DNA of 64,000 nt from Nannobrachium achirus (GCA_963921795.1 OY997655.1:10132583-10196582), one strand, 5' to 3'. Shown: positions 11,010 through 23,025, counted from the stretch's first letter. Notes: generated by a model not told the origin, from the letters alone. Program-made: numbers and translations.

Positions 11010-11345
11010 GGGAGATAAGTGACTGTCACGTCACATACACAAACTTTAGAAGGCAATCGTAGCCAATCAGGAGGGAATATTGGAAATGGGACAGATCCAT
11101 GTTGATGACGTGACTTTAGAGATACTGTGTACCGCTTTGCATGATTTTAGGGCAAAATCTGTAGGAGCAGTGTCCAAAAAATGTGTTTTGCAAAAGTCCT
11201 GCTCATGGTGGCGCTAGAAGAGGGCCATGTGAGAGTGTGTGCAAGAGAGTGTGTGCAAAGATTGGTATGGATAGGGGCAACGGTGGCGGAGATATGAGTA
11301 GGGAAAAAGTGTGACGTGACGTGTGACGGACAGACAGGCTGACTG
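11010..11345. repeat. dispersed repeat related to the 14.2-15.8 kb fold-back
   Basis: Shares long phrases with 14805-15080 and 15300-15420, for example ACAAACTTTAGAAGGCA, GGGACAGATCCATGTTGATG, GGCGCTAGAAGAGGGCCATG and GTATGGATAGGGGCAACGGT. Ends in GTGAC repeats as the 15.36-kb copy does. Confidence 0.6.
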
Positions 11346-12338
11346 ACAGCTGGTGGAGTATTGGATTTTATTCGGAAGACTGACTAAAACCAAATCAAAA
11401 TTTGCTATCAAAATCAACACTGCCTTTCTGCAGCTCACTACCATAGACTGTAAAAAAAAATATGGACTGGTTTCTATGCTGCGTTTCTATGCTGTGTCCC
11501 ATTGGTTTCTATGCTGCGTAAATGACGTTTTTTTGTCCCTTGTATGGGTGTCGCCATCATTGTTTGAATGGTACCCCAGGAATCACAAGGAATGCTATTG
11601 GCTGCCAACGGTCATGTGCAACCGCAGGGATCCATGGGAGAATGTGGTCGGAGCCTCCCGAAATAAAGCACACGAAGAAGAACACAGCCGGCTAGTATCA
11701 GTTTAGTTGGCCACGCCCCCTGCAACTTTATCATCAATTTTAACATAAATGGGACCATATTTGCACAAAACGCATATCATGGTGATTGAAAGGGAGTTTT
11801 TCACTAGGGACAGGAACCATAAAGTATTTATGACAACGTTTATTCATTCTTTTTGGTACCTCGCGGGGGAAAACAGCGCAACTAGCGGCCAAACATAGGC
11901 AGTTTTAGTTCCGTATTGGATTCGTTTTTAAATCGGCGGAACTATGCCCCTGCTCACTACAAAGCATTATCTGCTATCTTCCAATGCTGCTGACAGGCAG
12001 GAATGACAGCCAGGCAGTACAGTACAGTATATCTTTACCATGACCTCCCACCACCATGCGCTCACTGCCTGACAAGTCACATCATTGCTGGGGCGACGGC
12101 AGGCCAAGGCCCCCCTGATCTGCTGGGACTCCCATGGAGCCAGCCTGTGTCCTCCTGACCTCCAGACTGTGTTGTGCTTTACTCTCTGCAACGCAACGAT
12201 TCCCAGAGAGGCTGCTGTCAGGAAAAAGCACTTTCTAATGAGATTGTCTTTCTGGCCTGAGTTAACCTTCAGCCAGCGAGAGACAGAGAGAGACACAGAG
12301 AGACATACAGAGAGAGAGAGAAAGCTTTCAGAAGTCAT
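11346..12338. other. non-coding stretch
   Basis: Contains a local direct repeat of TTTCTATGCTG (11470-11520). A 117-codon frame at 11353-11706 has no motif. No gene supported. Confidence 0.45.
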
Positions 12339-12707
12339 GAGCGGTGGAAGAAAGTACTCAGATGTTTCCTTGAGTAAAGGTATAGTGATAGTACAATGGA
12401 GAAACTGTTACGAGTAAAAGTCATGCATTAAAAATCTGACATGAGAAAATGTACAAAATTAGGTAGGTCTACTGGCATAAAAAAAATACTTAGGCATACA
12501 TACCAAAATGAATTGTAGTCTTTATAAAAGCTATAAGAGCTGTCAAATAATTGTGGCTAAAGACAAAAAAGAAAAGAAAAATGCCCTTGATACGTACCAG
12601 ATAGTAGTACATAAAAAAAGGAAATACTCAGTAAAAGTGCCTCAGAATTGTACTTAAATGCAGTTCTTGAGTAAATGTACTTAGTTGCTTTCCAGTTTCC
12701 ACCACTG
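12339..12707. mobile_element. MITE of the AGTGGTGGAAAGTA family
   Basis: Left GCGGTGGAAGAAAGTACT and right CAGTTTCCACCACTG are inverted, and the subterminal sequence repeats GAGTAAA/TACTTA phrases. Fragments of the same family are at 29481-29650 and 52911-52946. Flanking octamers do not match, so the termini or an old duplication have decayed. Confidence 0.6.
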
Positions 12708-14163
12708 GATAGGAGGTCAGAGAGGTGTCATATTACAACCTCTGACTGGTCAGGTCAGATAGTGTTAATTGAGTTTCACTTTGAGGTAATACATCTTTTT
12801 TAAAGGTTATTTTGGGTCATTTTTTAATGACACATTTCCAACTGGTGGCTTTTACTGACCTCGGTACATTGCGTTAAAAGCATTCTTTCCTGTCGCAGTC
12901 TTGATGACATTCATTTAAAAAGGTTGTTTATATTGAATCATCGGGGATGAAGAAAACAAATGTAATGTGGTTGCTGCAGGCTGTGTAAGTGTGTGTGTGT
13001 GGGTGTGTGTGAGAGAGAGAGAGAGTTGGAGGCCTATACGACCTGACTTGGACACTGCAGCAGTTTCTGAGGACATTATTACCACCTCACGGTTCCCATC
13101 CGGCCGCTCTAATGGCCACTCTTATCCCTGAGCCACTCACTGCCACATGTTTGTAAATTAATGCCTTATACTTGGTTGCACAAGAGACACTCTTGCAAAT
13201 GCCTGGTTTAAGTGGTGATCTAAGCTCACAACAAGTCGCACCGTGACGCGTTTGTTGCCTTGTAGATCGTCTAGTTTTGCTGTTTCTTTAAAAGTTTGAA
13301 AGTGTTCAAGGCTGAGGGTTTTAGATTTTGAACTGGTGAAAGGTATTAACATGAGCTTTCGACAAGTAAATAATAACTAAATCGAATCCATTGGATTTTT
13401 TTTATTTTTGATTTTTTCTGATTACTTTTTATTTTATTATTCCCTGAAAAGTAGTGTTTAGTTGGATATCCAAAAATGTGCCCATCCACAAACTATGATA
13501 TTTCAATAGAAAGCTATAAATCTATTAAATCTCTTGTAGTAACTCTGAGCCCGGACCCCTGTTATAGAGTGTTTGTTCAGTAACAGATTAACTGACCCAC
13601 TGTTGAAGACCCCTGTTATAGAGTGTTTGTTCAGTAACAGGAGCCTCCCTGTCTCTCCATCTCTTTATTAAACAGAGAGTGCATTTTCAGGTCAGAATAC
13701 CAATTTTATCCCTTCAGTGGAGAGAACTCACACAGGGTACAGATTAAATAAGTGAAATTGGAAGTGATGACACAGAGAAAAGAGCAGACAAAATTAGAAC
13801 TGGAACAGCATAAAATTGAGGCTGATAAATGGGTACTCTCTCCTGAAAAATAGCAACCCCCACTGCACATGTATTTTCTGGTTGTTAGAGAGGTGGGGAG
13901 ACGGGGAGACGGGGCAAAGCTCTTCTATAGCAATGTTTACTATCAGGATACAGAGCTTAAACCTTTAAACCAAAACCCTTTTGTTTTAACTAAAACATAG
14001 CATTACCCTAGCGTTAATTGCAGCGCCACCATGAGGCAGATTTAAATATATTCAAAAATAAATCATATGCAGGCTACTGGACTATGAATGAACTTCTCCT
14101 CCAAGTGTTGTAACTGGGATTCAAGTCAATGGGGGAAATGATATTAATTAATATTACCTAAAC
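12708..14163. other. non-coding; decayed hairpin and local duplication
   Basis: A degenerate hairpin copy lies at 13216-13275 (TCTAAGCTCACAA against TTGCCTTGTAGATC). At 13555-13587 and 13609-13642 a block starting GACCCCTGTTATAGAGTG is repeated; the second copy is preceded by GTTGAAGACCCCTG, the right end of the CAGGGGTCTTCAA hAT family. (TG)n and (GA)n near 12990-13025. Confidence 0.45.
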
Positions 14164-15813
14164 GGTAGCACTTTACAATAATGACCTGTTATAAATCATT
14201 TATAAACATTTATAATCAGTTTGTAGATGAGTAATAAACATGAACAAACTATGAACAAATGTTTCCCTAACATTTATAACTGTTTAAACATCATTTACAT
14301 GTTATTAGTAAGGTATTAGTAAGTAGTAAACTAATCATGAATAAGCCATTTATAAACATTCATAAATGATTAATAAATTATTTGTAACTAAAAATTATGC
14401 ATTATTTATATGCTATTTGTAGATAAGTAACTAATCATTTACAAGCTATCTATATACCTTGTAAACATTCCTAATATATCTATAAATCATTAGTAGATGT
14501 TATCAAGAGCCCTAATGTAAAGTGTAGACTAGGTCGCAAGTTACTATGAAAACCTCCACAGGCTGTCTGTCAGTCCCTCCGTCAGTCTGTCCGTCACGTC
14601 ACACTTTTGGTCCTACTCTAATCTCCGGCACCGTTGCCCCTATCCATGCCAAACTTTGCACACACACTCCTTGGCTGTCTGTTAATGTGGCCTCAGAGTT
14701 TGTTCATGGTTAACATTATGCTTTGTAAAACATTCCTTAAATATCTAGAAATCATCAGTAGATGTTATCAAGAGCCCTATTGTAAAGTGAAGACTATTCG
14801 GCCATCACATTGCATACACAAACTTTAGAAGGCAGTCGTAGCCAATCAGGAGGGAATATGGGAAATGGGACAGATCCATGTTGATGACATGACTTTAGCT
14901 TTGTGTGATTTTAGGCCCAAATCTGTAGGAGCAGAGTCAAAAAATGTGTTTGAAAAAATCTGCCTGATGGTGATGCTAAATGGGACAGATCCATGTTGAT
15001 GACATGACTCTAGACATACTGTGTTCCGCTTTGTGTGATTTTAGGGCCTCATGGTGGCGCTAGAAGAGGGCCATGTGAGAAATGAGGGATGGAGGTTGTG
15101 GTTTGGCAGTCAACTGTCTGTTAAGGTGGCCTCCATGTTTGTTCATATTTAACAGACATTCGTAACCAATGAATAGTCTTCACTTTACATTAGGGCTCTT
15201 GATAACATCTACTGATTTATAGATATTTAAGGAATGTTTTACAAAGCACATGTTAACCATGAACAAACAAGGAGGCCACATTAACAGACAGCCAAGGAGT
15301 GTGTGTGCAAAGTTTGGCATGGATAGGGGCAACGGTGCCGGAGATAGAAGTAGGGCCAAAAGTGTGACGTGACGTGACGTGACGTGACGTGACGTGACGT
15401 GACGGACATACTGACGGAGGGACTGGCAGACAGAAGGTGGAGGTTTTCATAGTAACTTGCGACCTAGTCTACACTTTACATTAGGGCTCTTGATAACATC
15501 TACTAATGATTTATAGATATATTAGGATTGTTTTACAAGGTATATAGATAGCTTGTAAATGATTAGTTACTTATCTACAAATGGCATATAAATGATGCAT
15601 AATCTTTAGTTACAAATGATTTATTAATCATTTACAAATGTATATAAATGGTTAATTCATGATCAGTTTACTACTTACTAATACCTTACTAATAACATTT
15701 AAATGTTTAGGTAAACATTTGTTCATAGTTTGTTCATGTGTATTACTCATCTACAAACTGCTTATAAATGTTTATAAATGATTTATAACAGGTCATTATT
15801 GTAAAGTGCTACC
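14164..15813. mobile_element. 1.65-kb fold-back element
   Basis: Left end GGTAGCACTTTACAATAATG and right end CATTATTGTAAAGTGCTACC are exact complements, and roughly 600 bp on each side pair in order (AACATTTATAA/TTATAAATG blocks, GAGCCCTAATGTAAAGTGTAG, GGTCGCAAGTTACTATGAAA). Each arm ends inward in GTGAC-rich sequence and a TGGATAGGGGCAACGGT block. No clear target duplication. No open frame of note; superfamily unknown. Confidence 0.75.
15363..15404. repeat. (GTGAC)n array
   Basis: Eight tandem GTGAC units in the right arm of the fold-back; each junction creates TGACGT, the half-palindrome core of a CRE. Confidence 0.9.
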
Positions 15814-16051
15814 AATTATAAACTATACAACATATCTCTTGGCACGATTCCCGATGAAGCTGGTCGATTTGACATATGGCTCGAGTCTATGCCGCCAAAA
15901 TTGTTATGTTTTTTTTTTTATGTAGGCCACTGAACTAGGCCACAACCAAGTGTTGTAACTGAAGGCTTTACGGTTTTCGAGAGAAATAAATACGTGAATG
16001 GGAGCTACAAGAGAAGCAGTGGAAAATATGTCTGTTTTTAACTCATTTGTA

Positions 16052-16135
16052 GCCGATCCCGAGTATACTTGTGAAAAATACTCAAGTATTTAGAGTGCCG
16101 ATCCCGAGTATACTCGCGTAAAATACTGTATATAG
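16052..16135. repeat. two-copy tandem repeat
   Basis: GCCGATCCCGAGTATACT begins both units, about 48 bp apart, each followed by AAATACT and TAGAGT phrases. Confidence 0.7.
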
Positions 16136-16352
16136 AGTAACGCCGATTCATCATCATCACGGATCCACGTGCACAAAATAGTAATCCCATAACATGGAGG
16201 CCGACGGTGGATCTCATCTTTAATGTCCATTTTCTCCAAACAACACTTTTAAAGCCAAGGATGGCATTAGATTCTCGCTACAATAACATAATAACAAAGG
16301 CAACGACCGGCCATTTTAGCAACGCTATGGGGTGACGATGGCTTCCGTTGAA

Positions 16353-16379
16353 TGACGTCATGACGTCAACCCGGAAGTG
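16353..16379. promoter_or_regulatory. double CRE plus ETS-like motif
   Basis: Two abutting perfect TGACGTCA palindromes (16353-16360 and 16361-16368) are followed three bases later by CCGGAAGTG, an ETS consensus. Such CRE/ETS composites are typical of CpG-type promoters. No gene start is recognised next to it, so its role is unproven. Confidence 0.4.
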
Positions 16380-16505
16380 TTTACGCAATGGACTTCTGGC
16401 CTTCAAAATAAGATAATGGCAGCGTATGGAGCCTGCGAGAGGCACGCTGGACTTTTAACCTGTTCATGTCTGGAGCACTAAATGGGTTAAGCTGAGACTG
16501 AGAGG

Positions 16506-16678
<173 letters not shown>

Positions 16679-16767
16679 GAGAGGGAGAATAAACTGTCAG
16701 CTTAATGAAAAGGCTTTAGGTGCTGCAGCACTGGGCACCAACCCGCAGGGCAAAAGTGAAAAGACTG

Positions 16768-17094
16768 AAGCCCTTTGCACACAGGACAGTTGCGTTTTTT
16801 TCGTTTGCTGTATGAATAAAACACATTGGATTTGGTGTGCAAGGCTGTGCGGAATCGGCGCTGCGGATCCAAAAAGGAGTCATAAAAGGAGTGATGAGTT
16901 TTTTACAGCATGCGACAAGACGCACGAATCAAACTGGGTTCGATCGAGAAAAAAACGCACGGCGGCAGCCACTCGTCGCACGGCTAATTCGGAGCCGGTG
17001 TGCATGAGGTCATAGAGAATCATTGTTTTCTTTTCAAAAAATTATATTGTCCGTTTTATCCGTGCGGTTAAACGTGCCTGTGTGCAAAGGGCTT
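16768..17094. mobile_element. MITE, AGCCCTTTGCACACAGG termini
   Basis: Left end AAGCCCTTTGCACACAGGAC and right end (reverse complement) AAGCCCTTTGCACACAGGCA are inverted repeats 327 bp apart. Flanking trinucleotides are TGA and TTA, so a PIF/Harbinger-type 3-bp duplication is possible but not shown. Confidence 0.7.
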
Positions 17095-18055
17095 TACTTG
17101 TGTTATTGTGGAAAGAGAGCAGAAATATTGAAACAAGACTGCTGAAGAACGGTGAAATGTTGACACTGTGTCAGCAGCACCTGCTGGTGAAGCAAAAAAT
17201 AAGTCAGCTGCAAAACCTTTTGAAAATAGCAGATCTACAAGTTTAACACGCATCGACATTTTGACACGCTTGTATTACGACTTTAATCTGGAGGAAAAAA
17301 ATATTGTGGGGTGATCTTGTCATGGCTCCACTGACTGAATGTGAACGCCACTTATTTTAAAGCAGTAGATTTCTGAAACCATTAGGTAATCAATACCACT
17401 GATTTGACCAAAATTAATGATTAGCAAGTTAGCAAGAGGAATATGAAGTCAAGTGAAACTTCTGTCGAACTGTACCACACGATTCTCACCAGTTCCCATC
17501 GATTTATGAATGCGGGGAATGAACCTTCAAGGGCTTTCAAGACCGATCGCCTCCGAGTCATTTGTGACATTCAAAAGAGGCCATTTGCTGCAGAACCGGA
17601 CCCAAAATTGACAATTTGATAATTCACTTCTGCAGTTAAACGTCAACTCTCAGGTCATGTTTTTATTACAGCATTCTGTGATCAATGCTTTTTGAATCAC
17701 TTCTGGACTTCTGTGAGGAATTATTCTGCATGGGGTGTTACTGCCAGGTCATTCATTATTCACCTTTTTATGAAGCGGACATATAGGCCTACCCAAAAAA
17801 ACATACATTCCTATTGACTGGGAGTTGCAGGGGAGTGAAATCGTTTGGTGGATGGTTAGAAAATACAGACAATCCCGTCCTCGTTAGCCTGCAATCCAGC
17901 CTGATTCACTTTGTTTGTCTTTTTCTCACTTCACTTCTCAGTCTGGTATTTCCATTATGTAGGCAAGTCAGGAAGTGACTCGAGTTTTACATTGGACAAC
18001 ACTAGTCATTGATAAGCGCTTTATTGCTACAGTATTTGTGTTGTGACGTGACACT
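17095..18055. other. non-coding; decayed hairpin arm
   Basis: GAAAATAGCAGATCTACAAG at 17222-17241 is one arm of the dispersed hairpin; the partner has decayed. Nothing else recognised. Confidence 0.5.
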
Positions 18056-18059
18056 TACT

Positions 18060-18235
18060 GTAAGAGCGTTGACTGTTTTTGACACTGTATATATTCTTAT
18101 TTGTTGTACTGTACACAACAGTACTTTTTTTCTTTTCATATTTCTCTGTAACTTTGTAAACCTTAAACCGCAGTGCTGCCTCTGGACCCTAAGCCTCCCC
18201 CTTTGGATAATGCAGGTATCCGATCTATCTAGTTT
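18060..18235 (+). repeat. LINE 3' end fragment
   Basis: TTTCTCTGTAACTTTGTAAA and CCCCCTTTGGATAATGCAGG then ATCTATCT parallel the tail at 3408-3683. Confidence 0.5.
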
Positions 18236-18537
18236 TGCCCCTCCACAGGCCAATCAGAAGCTACAAGTCGTTTTCTCCCGTTTACTTTGGACACAGAGAT
18301 ATAGGAGGCTTTCCAGACGGTAAAGCAGACTGAGAAAAAATAAATAAATAAAATAATAAAAAACTTAGCAAGCAGCCTGGATCCCAGGCTTAGTCCTCGC
18401 GCTCATAATTATCACCAGCATACGATCGCAAAACGTGTCCCACCAATAAGCAGGAAACCTGCTGCCCCTGGTACAAAACACCAGGATGCACCAGATTCTC
18501 AGGCCTCCTCATTTACACCCTCTGCATCTCCACAGCG

Positions 18538-18580
18538 TCTCTCTCTCTCTCTCCATCTGCCATCACTCCTCTTTTCAGAG

Positions 18581-18616
<36 letters not shown>
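18538..18616. repeat. (CT)n-rich low complexity
   Basis: Two CT runs, the longer at 18585-18614. Confidence 0.9.
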
Positions 18617-18618
<2 letters not shown>

Positions 18619-19491
18619 TCATGCAGGCTGCATCCTCCTCTTCCTCTCTACTCTCCATCATCTGGCTCTCTGCAGCTACACTCCTTTTCACACTATCTTT
18701 CTCCTTTTTTCTCTTTTTTTGTCTCGTCTCCGTTTTTAACTTGCAACACTGTCTGTCATGGATTGTGGCATAAATTAGGCATTCGTATTATAACAATCAG
18801 GTACATGCAGTATAAAGTCTGAATTATACGAAACTGATAAATAAGCTAAGATTCTTTACATGCTTCAGAATTTCATTGTTTATTTTAACCTGTATTAAAG
18901 ACAACAGAAGTAGTTGTTTTGTCATTGAATCCCGCTCTCTCTCCTGTGAGAGATGAAGCCTGCAGTAGTGTGAGCTCACTGTCATCTAAATTGGAAGTGT
19001 GGCCTCGCTCTTCTACAGTATCTAAGGAGAGAGCATCGAATCGCAGTGGCAACACCCCTGCAGCCCACGTAGTGAGGCCAATCCTCCCAGACTACAGTTC
19101 ACGTCACAACGGCTAAATGCTCTTTACAGCCAACAGGGGCTGATCAATCACTGCTGGTCCCGTTGACCCCAACTTGTCCCAAAGATGGTGGAAGAGAGCA
19201 GGTGCTCCGTACAGTATTTCACTTACAAGAGCTTCCTGCCCATCTGTTGGTCCATCCACCTTCATCCAATCCAAGTCTCCATCCACCCGTCTAGTCACCA
19301 AAGGTGGTGTCGGCCCAGGCCAACACACTCTTGCGGGATCTTGTACCAGTAAACAGGACGTTCGCGATATTTGCCGTCAGACGTCGGCACCCACTTAGGA
19401 GGCTATTTGTAGGATTTGTGTACCATGTCACACTCGAGTGGCTCCAATCAGGGTGCCCTATCTTGGTATATAAACAATCTTTGGCCCAGCT
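18617..19491. other. non-coding; 3' flank of the GK5 copy
   Basis: No gene. On the minus strand this is the sequence downstream of the GK5 stop codon. I see no AATAAA-plus-poly(A) signature within the first 400 bases that would mark the end of a processed transcript; a T-rich run on the plus strand at 18700-18722 is the nearest candidate for a decayed poly(A) tail. Confidence 0.4.
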
Positions 19492-21078
19492 TCAGGGCTT
19501 GCTGTACCAGTTCATGGAGCGTTTGGCAGCGCTCTCCCATTTCTGTGGGACCGAGACGCCGTTTGTCTGAGGCGTCCCTTGAGGCACGAACACTTTGTCC
19601 ATGCTTTGAAGTCTCTTCAGCTCCTCCCGGCTGGCCCAGAAACCCACTCCCAGTCCCGCAACAAAAGCAGCCCCGAGACATGACATTTCATGATGGCTGG
19701 GTCGAGCCACGTCCCTGCCAAACAGGTCTGCGGTCAGCTGCATGATGAAGTCATTAGCGCAAACGCCACCATCCGCCCTGATCTTGGTGATGGGGATGCA
19801 AGTTTCTCTCAGCATGATCTCATATAGCTGCTTGTTCCTAAACGCCACAGACTCCAGGATTGCACGGACCAAGTGGCATTTGGTCGTCGATGGTTTGAGG
19901 CCCATGAAGGAAGCGCATGCTGTAGGGTCATTCAGAGGCGCCTGCAGACCGCTGAAGGCTGGAACGAAACACACTCCGTCCGAGTGTGGAACGCCGGAGG
20001 CCATGTCGCTGCTCTCCTCCACGTCCGAGAACAGCTCCAGCTTTTGTGCCCACTCAATAGCAGTACCCGTATCGGCTGCGCTGCCCTCTGCCAGATATAC
20101 CACTTCTTCGCCAACCTTCCACCCGACGACAGGGTATAAACCTGCTATAGACGTGTGTGGCTTGTTCCCAGTGTTGATGTTCATGAAGGTCCCCGTTCCC
20201 ATGGTGATCTTAACGTCGCCGACGTCAAAGCAGCACTGTCCAAACATGGCCGCCTGCTGGTCGGCCATCACCGACATGATTGGAATGGCGACGCCGAAGA
20301 TGGAGGCGTCTGTGGATCCAAACTGATGGCCCGTGTCCCGTACCTCGGGGAGAATGGAGACGGGAATGGAAACAAGAGAACACAGGTGTCGACTCCAGCA
20401 CATCTGATAGGGGTCAAAAAACCCTGTGGTGCTGGCGTTGGAATAATCCGTGGCGTGGACACGTCCTTTGGTGAGCTTGTAGAGCAACCAGGTGTCTATC
20501 GTGCCAAAGCAACAGTTGTCTTCAGCAACAGCTCGACTTAGCCGTTTATAATGTGTAAGAGCCCATACGAGTCGAAAGGTCACCTGCCAGGGGGTGAAAA
20601 CTATAAGGCTAACGGCCAAGAAACGCTTCTGCCTGGACATCAAGTAGAGCGCCTTCATCACGCCATGGATTACCTTCATGGTGAACGAGCGGTTCCAAGA
20701 TCTCACCAGGTCTGCGGCCCTCAGGTCCTGCCAGCTGATGAAGTTATGAAAAGGCACCCCTGTGGTCCTGTCCCACGTTGTGAAGGTGGCTCTTTGAGTG
20801 GATATACCGATGGCTTTCATCTGATGCATCTGTAGACCCGCGTCGAGCACAGCGCCCTTGGCCACCGTGACAAAGCCCTTCCACAGGTCCTCGGGGTCCA
20901 TCTCGACCAAGCCTGGCTCTGGATACTGCAGAACCACCTTTGTGGAACATGACCCTCGAACTTGTGCCTCCTGGTCGTAAACGTGGCATCTGATGGAGGA
21001 CGTCCCCACATCCACTGACAAAATGAAACTCTCCTTTGTGAATCCATAACTCTCAGGAGGAACCATTTGACTAATCAT
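19492..21078 (-). CDS. gk5: glycerol kinase 5-like protein, intronless (probable retrogene)
   Basis: A single open frame of 528 codons encodes an FGGY carbohydrate kinase closest, from memory of the family, to vertebrate GK5 (human about 529 residues). The enzyme class phosphorylates glycerol or a related polyol with ATP in the cytosol. The N-terminal lobe has the phosphate-binding VDVGTSS at residues 22-28, STQRATF at 93-99, ISWQDLR at 114-120 and DTWLLYKLTKG at 195-205. ADQQAAMFG at 272-280 supplies the catalytic Asp (D273); GTGTF (294-298), FSGLQAPLNDP (375-385), DGGVCAND (436-443) and SCLGAA (466-471) form the C-terminal ATP-binding lobe. The Glu after Arg in glycerol kinase proper is Ala here (R96-A97), as in GK5, so the substrate may differ. 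The frame is open nine codons further up to a TTG, but ATG at 21078 has a good context (ACTGCCATG) and gives the family length. GK5 genes have many introns elsewhere; none is present here, hence retrogene. No stop or frameshift, suggesting it is young or functional. Confidence 0.93.
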   Translation of the reverse strand: MISQMVPPESYGFTKESFILSVDVGTSSIRCHVYDQEAQVRGSCSTKVVLQYPEPGLVEMDPEDLWKGFVTVAKGAVLDAGLQMHQMKAIGISTQRATFTTWDRTTGVPFHNFISWQDLRAADLVRSWNRSFTMKVIHGVMKALYLMSRQKRFLAVSLIVFTPWQVTFRLVWALTHYKRLSRAVAEDNCCFGTIDTWLLYKLTKGRVHATDYSNASTTGFFDPYQMCWSRHLCSLVSIPVSILPEVRDTGHQFGSTDASIFGVAIPIMSVMADQQAAMFGQCCFDVGDVKITMGTGTFMNINTGNKPHTSIAGLYPVVGWKVGEEVVYLAEGSAADTGTAIEWAQKLELFSDVEESSDMASGVPHSDGVCFVPAFSGLQAPLNDPTACASFMGLKPSTTKCHLVRAILESVAFRNKQLYEIMLRETCIPITKIRADGGVCANDFIMQLTADLFGRDVARPSHHEMSCLGAAFVAGLGVGFWASREELKRLQSMDKVFVPQGTPQTNGVSVPQKWESAAKRSMNWYSKP

Positions 21079-21600
21079 GGCAGTGACCAGTCCAGAACTC
21101 CTCAAATCTCACAAATCTTAGTGGTGTGATTCCAAGATTTATCACTTGTCTTAAATCCTGATCTGACCCAGACTTTAAACACATGGAATTCTAAGCTTCA
21201 GGTGTCAGATTCAGTGTTAAAGTGCCTCTGGGGATATATTTTAAGACCAGACCATTGTGGTGGTGTCCAACTTGTAGATGTCATTAGTTTGTCCAGTCAG
21301 CTCGATATTTCCCTGTCACACATGAACACAGGTTGAGCGGTTAGCTGCTACAGCAGCATCGAAGGATCACTTTGTTCCTCTGTTCAGATGCAATGTCCGG
21401 CACCAGATTTCGGACAACAACAAAATGGATGAGTGAAGTGAAGACTTCAAGCCTCTGTAAAACTTTGCAGTGCAGTTCCACACGCCAACACCTATATTGG
21501 TACAGCCACACAAATATAACTCCATATTTTGACAGAAAATCATATTGATGACATCAGTGTGGAACTCCTTATTTGGTCAAAACTGAGATCAGACATACTC
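21079..21600 (-). other. upstream region of the GK5 copy
   Basis: Sequence directly 5' of the GK5 start on the minus strand. It holds no CpG island or TATA box I can identify. It may include former 5' UTR of the retrotransposed mRNA; the boundary cannot be seen. Confidence 0.35.
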
Positions 21601-21759
21601 TGATCTGATCCCATACAATGGTCCGGGCCGCCATCTACGACTTTGACGGCCTATCCTTATTGTGGCGCTGGATGGCGCTGTACGCTAGCTTATGGGTCAC
21701 CAATTATTTTCGGGGTAACCGGAAGGTCACCTGACACGCTGATGCCGTAACCGGAAACA

Positions 21760-22061
21760 AGTGGCTAAATATGTCTTTTTAGACACAATAAGCCAGCAGT
21801 TTCTTTATTGCTATTTACAGTAACACTTCTAGCCCCCATAAGTCACATCCAACCATGAAAGGTTGCGTTGTATCTTGGGAATGGGCTTATTCTGTGTAAA
21901 ATGACATATTTAGCCACTTGTACACATGCCCCCAACCACTGAAACAAGAATCTCTAAAACAATAGAAAGAAGTAAATGAAATAATTTTAACACTCATCTT
22001 TTATATTCTTTAATTACAATCTAAAATATGAACCCTAGTTGTAAAAAACTAAAGTTGACCT
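21760..22061. mobile_element. partial TTAA MITE, relative of 6286-7046
   Basis: Shares GTGGCTAAATATGTCTTTTT, CCCCCATAAGTCACATC and AACACTCATCTTTTA phrases with the 6.3-kb element and ends AAAGTTGACCT next to TTAA at 22062-22065. The left terminus is missing. Confidence 0.6.
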
Positions 22062-22084
22062 TTAAGATCCTTTCCGATAACGAT

Positions 22085-22225
22085 AAAAAATATATTTCTC
22101 CATTGAAGTGGATGGGAGTGGATGGTATCAGTGTGGCGGCCTCAACCCTCTGGAACTCCCTCCCCATAGCGATTCGCCAGTTGCCAACACTGAACTCTTT
22201 CAAGTCCGCACTGAAGAGACACTTA
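22085..22225 (+). pseudogene. L2-like LINE 3' coding end, 5' piece
   Basis: The plus frame ends in LWNSLPIAIRQ and LNSFKSALKRHL, the conserved C-terminus of L2/CR1-type reverse transcriptases in fish. It stops abruptly at 22225 where a Harbinger-like element begins; the frame resumes at 28296 with LFTQAF. A 5'-truncated, interrupted LINE. Confidence 0.75.
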
Positions 22226-22733
22226 GGCCCCTATTAGACGAAAACAGGCTTCACTATAAACGGCTAAGAGCCGTTTAGTTTTAATTTTTTATGTGGTCTT
22301 TAGATGAAAACGCAATTTGTCCCTAAACGCGGTAATTTGCATGCCAGGTCGCTAGGTGGCGCATGTCGCCATGACCGCACTGCCCAAGTTCCGTTCTACT
22401 TCTACAGCCAGCTCCTCCAGTCAACACAACGCACTGCTGTCACACAGCACAGGCAGACTGGCTGGCTAACTAAAAATGCTTAAAAAGTTTGTTCCAGACG
22501 GTCGGAACAGACACATGTACCATACACATCCCGGGACTATATTTATTCCTTATGATACGATACAGAAAAAGGCGTTCACTTCACGTTTCGTTTCAACACA
22601 GAGGACTGGAGTCAATGCCTTTACTGCAGCTTATGGAGGGGATGATGATTACACACAGTGTTGGACCGTGTCATGATAAACATTATAGGCTACTGTCACT
22701 ATTTTCAGCGTCGGCTATTTTTGCAGTTGTCTG

Positions 22734-22778
22734 CTATTTTCACAACGCACCGTGACGCGTTGTGAGCTTGTAGATTGG
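22734..22778. repeat. 45-bp hairpin unit, left of the insertion
   Basis: CTATTTTCACAACGCACCG then GACGCGTTGTGAGCTTGTAG. First of four units of a tandem array now split by the hAT-like element; the second unit starts at 22779 with CTATTTTC. Confidence 0.85.
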
Positions 22779-23025
22779 CTATTTTCTAGTGTTGTAGTCG
22801 AGTCCACCTAAAGCGAGTCCAAGTCAAGTCCAAGTCATATGGGGTTCGAGTCCGAGTCGAGTCCGAGTCAAGAGCCCCTGGGAGGGGGTCGAGTCCGAGA
22901 CCAATGGGAGGCGAGTCCGAGTCGAGTCCGAGACCAATGGTAGGCGAGACCGAGCCGAGTCCAATTTTCTTTTTCTTTTTTTCTTTTTGATAGGTAGGCT
23001 GCAGAAAACAATATATTTTTTCGGA

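Noticed and set aside
19742..20326. 194-codon plus-strand frame
   Set aside because: It is antisense to the GK5 coding sequence; the minus frame matches a known enzyme along its full length.
21079..21105. TTG at 21105 as GK5 start
   Set aside because: A standard ATG nine codons downstream has good context and gives the usual family length.
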